Source: Euryarchaeota archaeon UBA128 (GTDB taxonomy: Archaea; Thermoplasmatota; Poseidoniia; Poseidoniales; Poseidoniaceae). Taken from it: a stretch of 5,960 nucleotides of DNA. The notes below the pieces were generated by a model, which was not told the DNA's origin, did not search any database, and worked only from the letters and a program-made list of their open reading frames with translations. The position numbers and the translations under genes are program-made. The DNA lies in NCBI GenBank assembly GCA_002496955.1, contig DALZ01000017.1, positions 1 through 5,960 on the forward strand. Direction: 5' to 3'. Of this stretch, positions 5,548 through 5,960 are shown one piece after another; the stretch's first letter is position 1; each line of letters starts with the position of its first letter.

Positions 5548-5960
5548 ATGGCCGAAAGCACTGAAGTGAGTGATTTTGCGAACAATATGGCTGAGGATTC
5601 ATTCGAATCGCTTGCTGACGCTTTTAACCCGATGACCAATAAACTCAATTGGTTGTTAATCGCCTTGCCGCTAGCAGTTTTTTTCAATTTTCAACATAAC
5701 CTAACTATGGCATTTTTATTTTCAATGATTGCAATTATGCCACTTGCCTTCCTTATGGGCAAAGGGACTGAAGAAATCGCCTTGAGGACGGGTGAAGCAA
5801 TAGGTGGCTTTCTCAACGCCACATTTGGCAATGCTGCTGAATTGATAATCGTCGGCCTAGCGATATATGCTGCGTCAAAAGACCCTGAAGTAGTTCAAAC
5901 GATGGTGACGGTGACTCAAGCATCATTGATTGGTTCAATTCTTGGCAACATGCTGCTAGT
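5548..5960 (+). CDS. cax: Ca2+/cation:proton antiporter, CAX family (N-terminal part, runs off the window)
   Basis: The first 137 residues of a CAX-type exchanger are present; the frame is open to the end of the window, where the gene is cut. Residues 86-100 contain the diagnostic first repeat, GGFLNATFGNAAELI, whose Asn95 and Glu98 lie in the cation-binding region of the family. GSILGNMLL (129-137) is the conserved start of the next helix. Hydrophobic helices lie at about 35-48, 52-71 and 87-108. The full family protein has about 11 helices in two inverted halves and exports Ca2+ from the cytoplasm using the proton gradient. The N-terminus is a soluble acidic extension of about 33 residues. 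Met14 (5587) and Met29 (5632) are alternative starts, but the TATA-like box at 5522-5530 favours 5548. The family assignment is strong; the ion specificity is inferred. Confidence 0.9.
   Translation, partial: MAESTEVSDFANNMAEDSFESLADAFNPMTNKLNWLLIALPLAVFFNFQHNLTMAFLFSMIAIMPLAFLMGKGTEEIALRTGEAIGGFLNATFGNAAELIIVGLAIYAASKDPEVVQTMVTVTQASLIGSILGNMLL

Noticed and set aside
838..5960. A single co-functional operon of kinase, lipid enzyme, surface protein and antiporter
   Set aside because: Gaps of 49 to 87 bp, each with its own TATA-like element, and unrelated functions argue for independent transcription units that merely share orientation.

Overview
The window most likely comes from an archaeon, probably a marine euryarchaeote of the Poseidoniales (Marine Group II) type. 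Three things point that way: a small nucleotide kinase of the archaeal/eukaryotic Fap7/AK6 family, a CDP-alcohol phosphotransferase of the kind used for archaeal phospholipid head groups, and a very large secreted protein anchored by one membrane span with tandem fibronectin/Ig-like modules and a highly charged cytoplasmic tail. TATA-like boxes precede the genes, and Shine-Dalgarno motifs are mostly weak or absent. The phylum is fairly safe; the order-level placement is an inference without a database search.

Layout. Positions 24-773 on the minus strand encode an unrecognised 249-residue, mostly helical protein with a possible TPR-like hairpin. A 64-bp divergent intergenic region (774-837) holds one TATA-like element next to a 10-bp palindrome. 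It separates that gene from the plus-strand Fap7/AK6-type kinase (838-1374). A membrane-embedded CDP-alcohol phosphotransferase with a complete catalytic motif follows (1440-2159). After an 87-bp gap with a promoter-like dyad comes a 1083-residue surface protein (2247-5498): signal peptide, five FN3-like repeats, two Ig-like modules, one transmembrane helix, then an acidic and finally basic tail. A hairpin overlaps its stop codon. The window ends inside a Ca2+/cation:proton antiporter of the CAX family (5548 to beyond 5960), which has the diagnostic first repeat motif.

The plus-strand genes share an orientation, but each is preceded by 49 to 87 bp of non-coding DNA with its own TATA-like element. 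They look more like separately promoted neighbours than a tight operon. Housekeeping functions (ribosome biogenesis/nucleotide metabolism, membrane lipid synthesis, ion exchange) flank two less-characterised genes, the minus-strand helical protein and the large surface protein. I found no mobile element, CRISPR array, tRNA or rRNA, and no clear sign of a new multi-gene system. The most interesting object is the large surface protein and its unusual tail.
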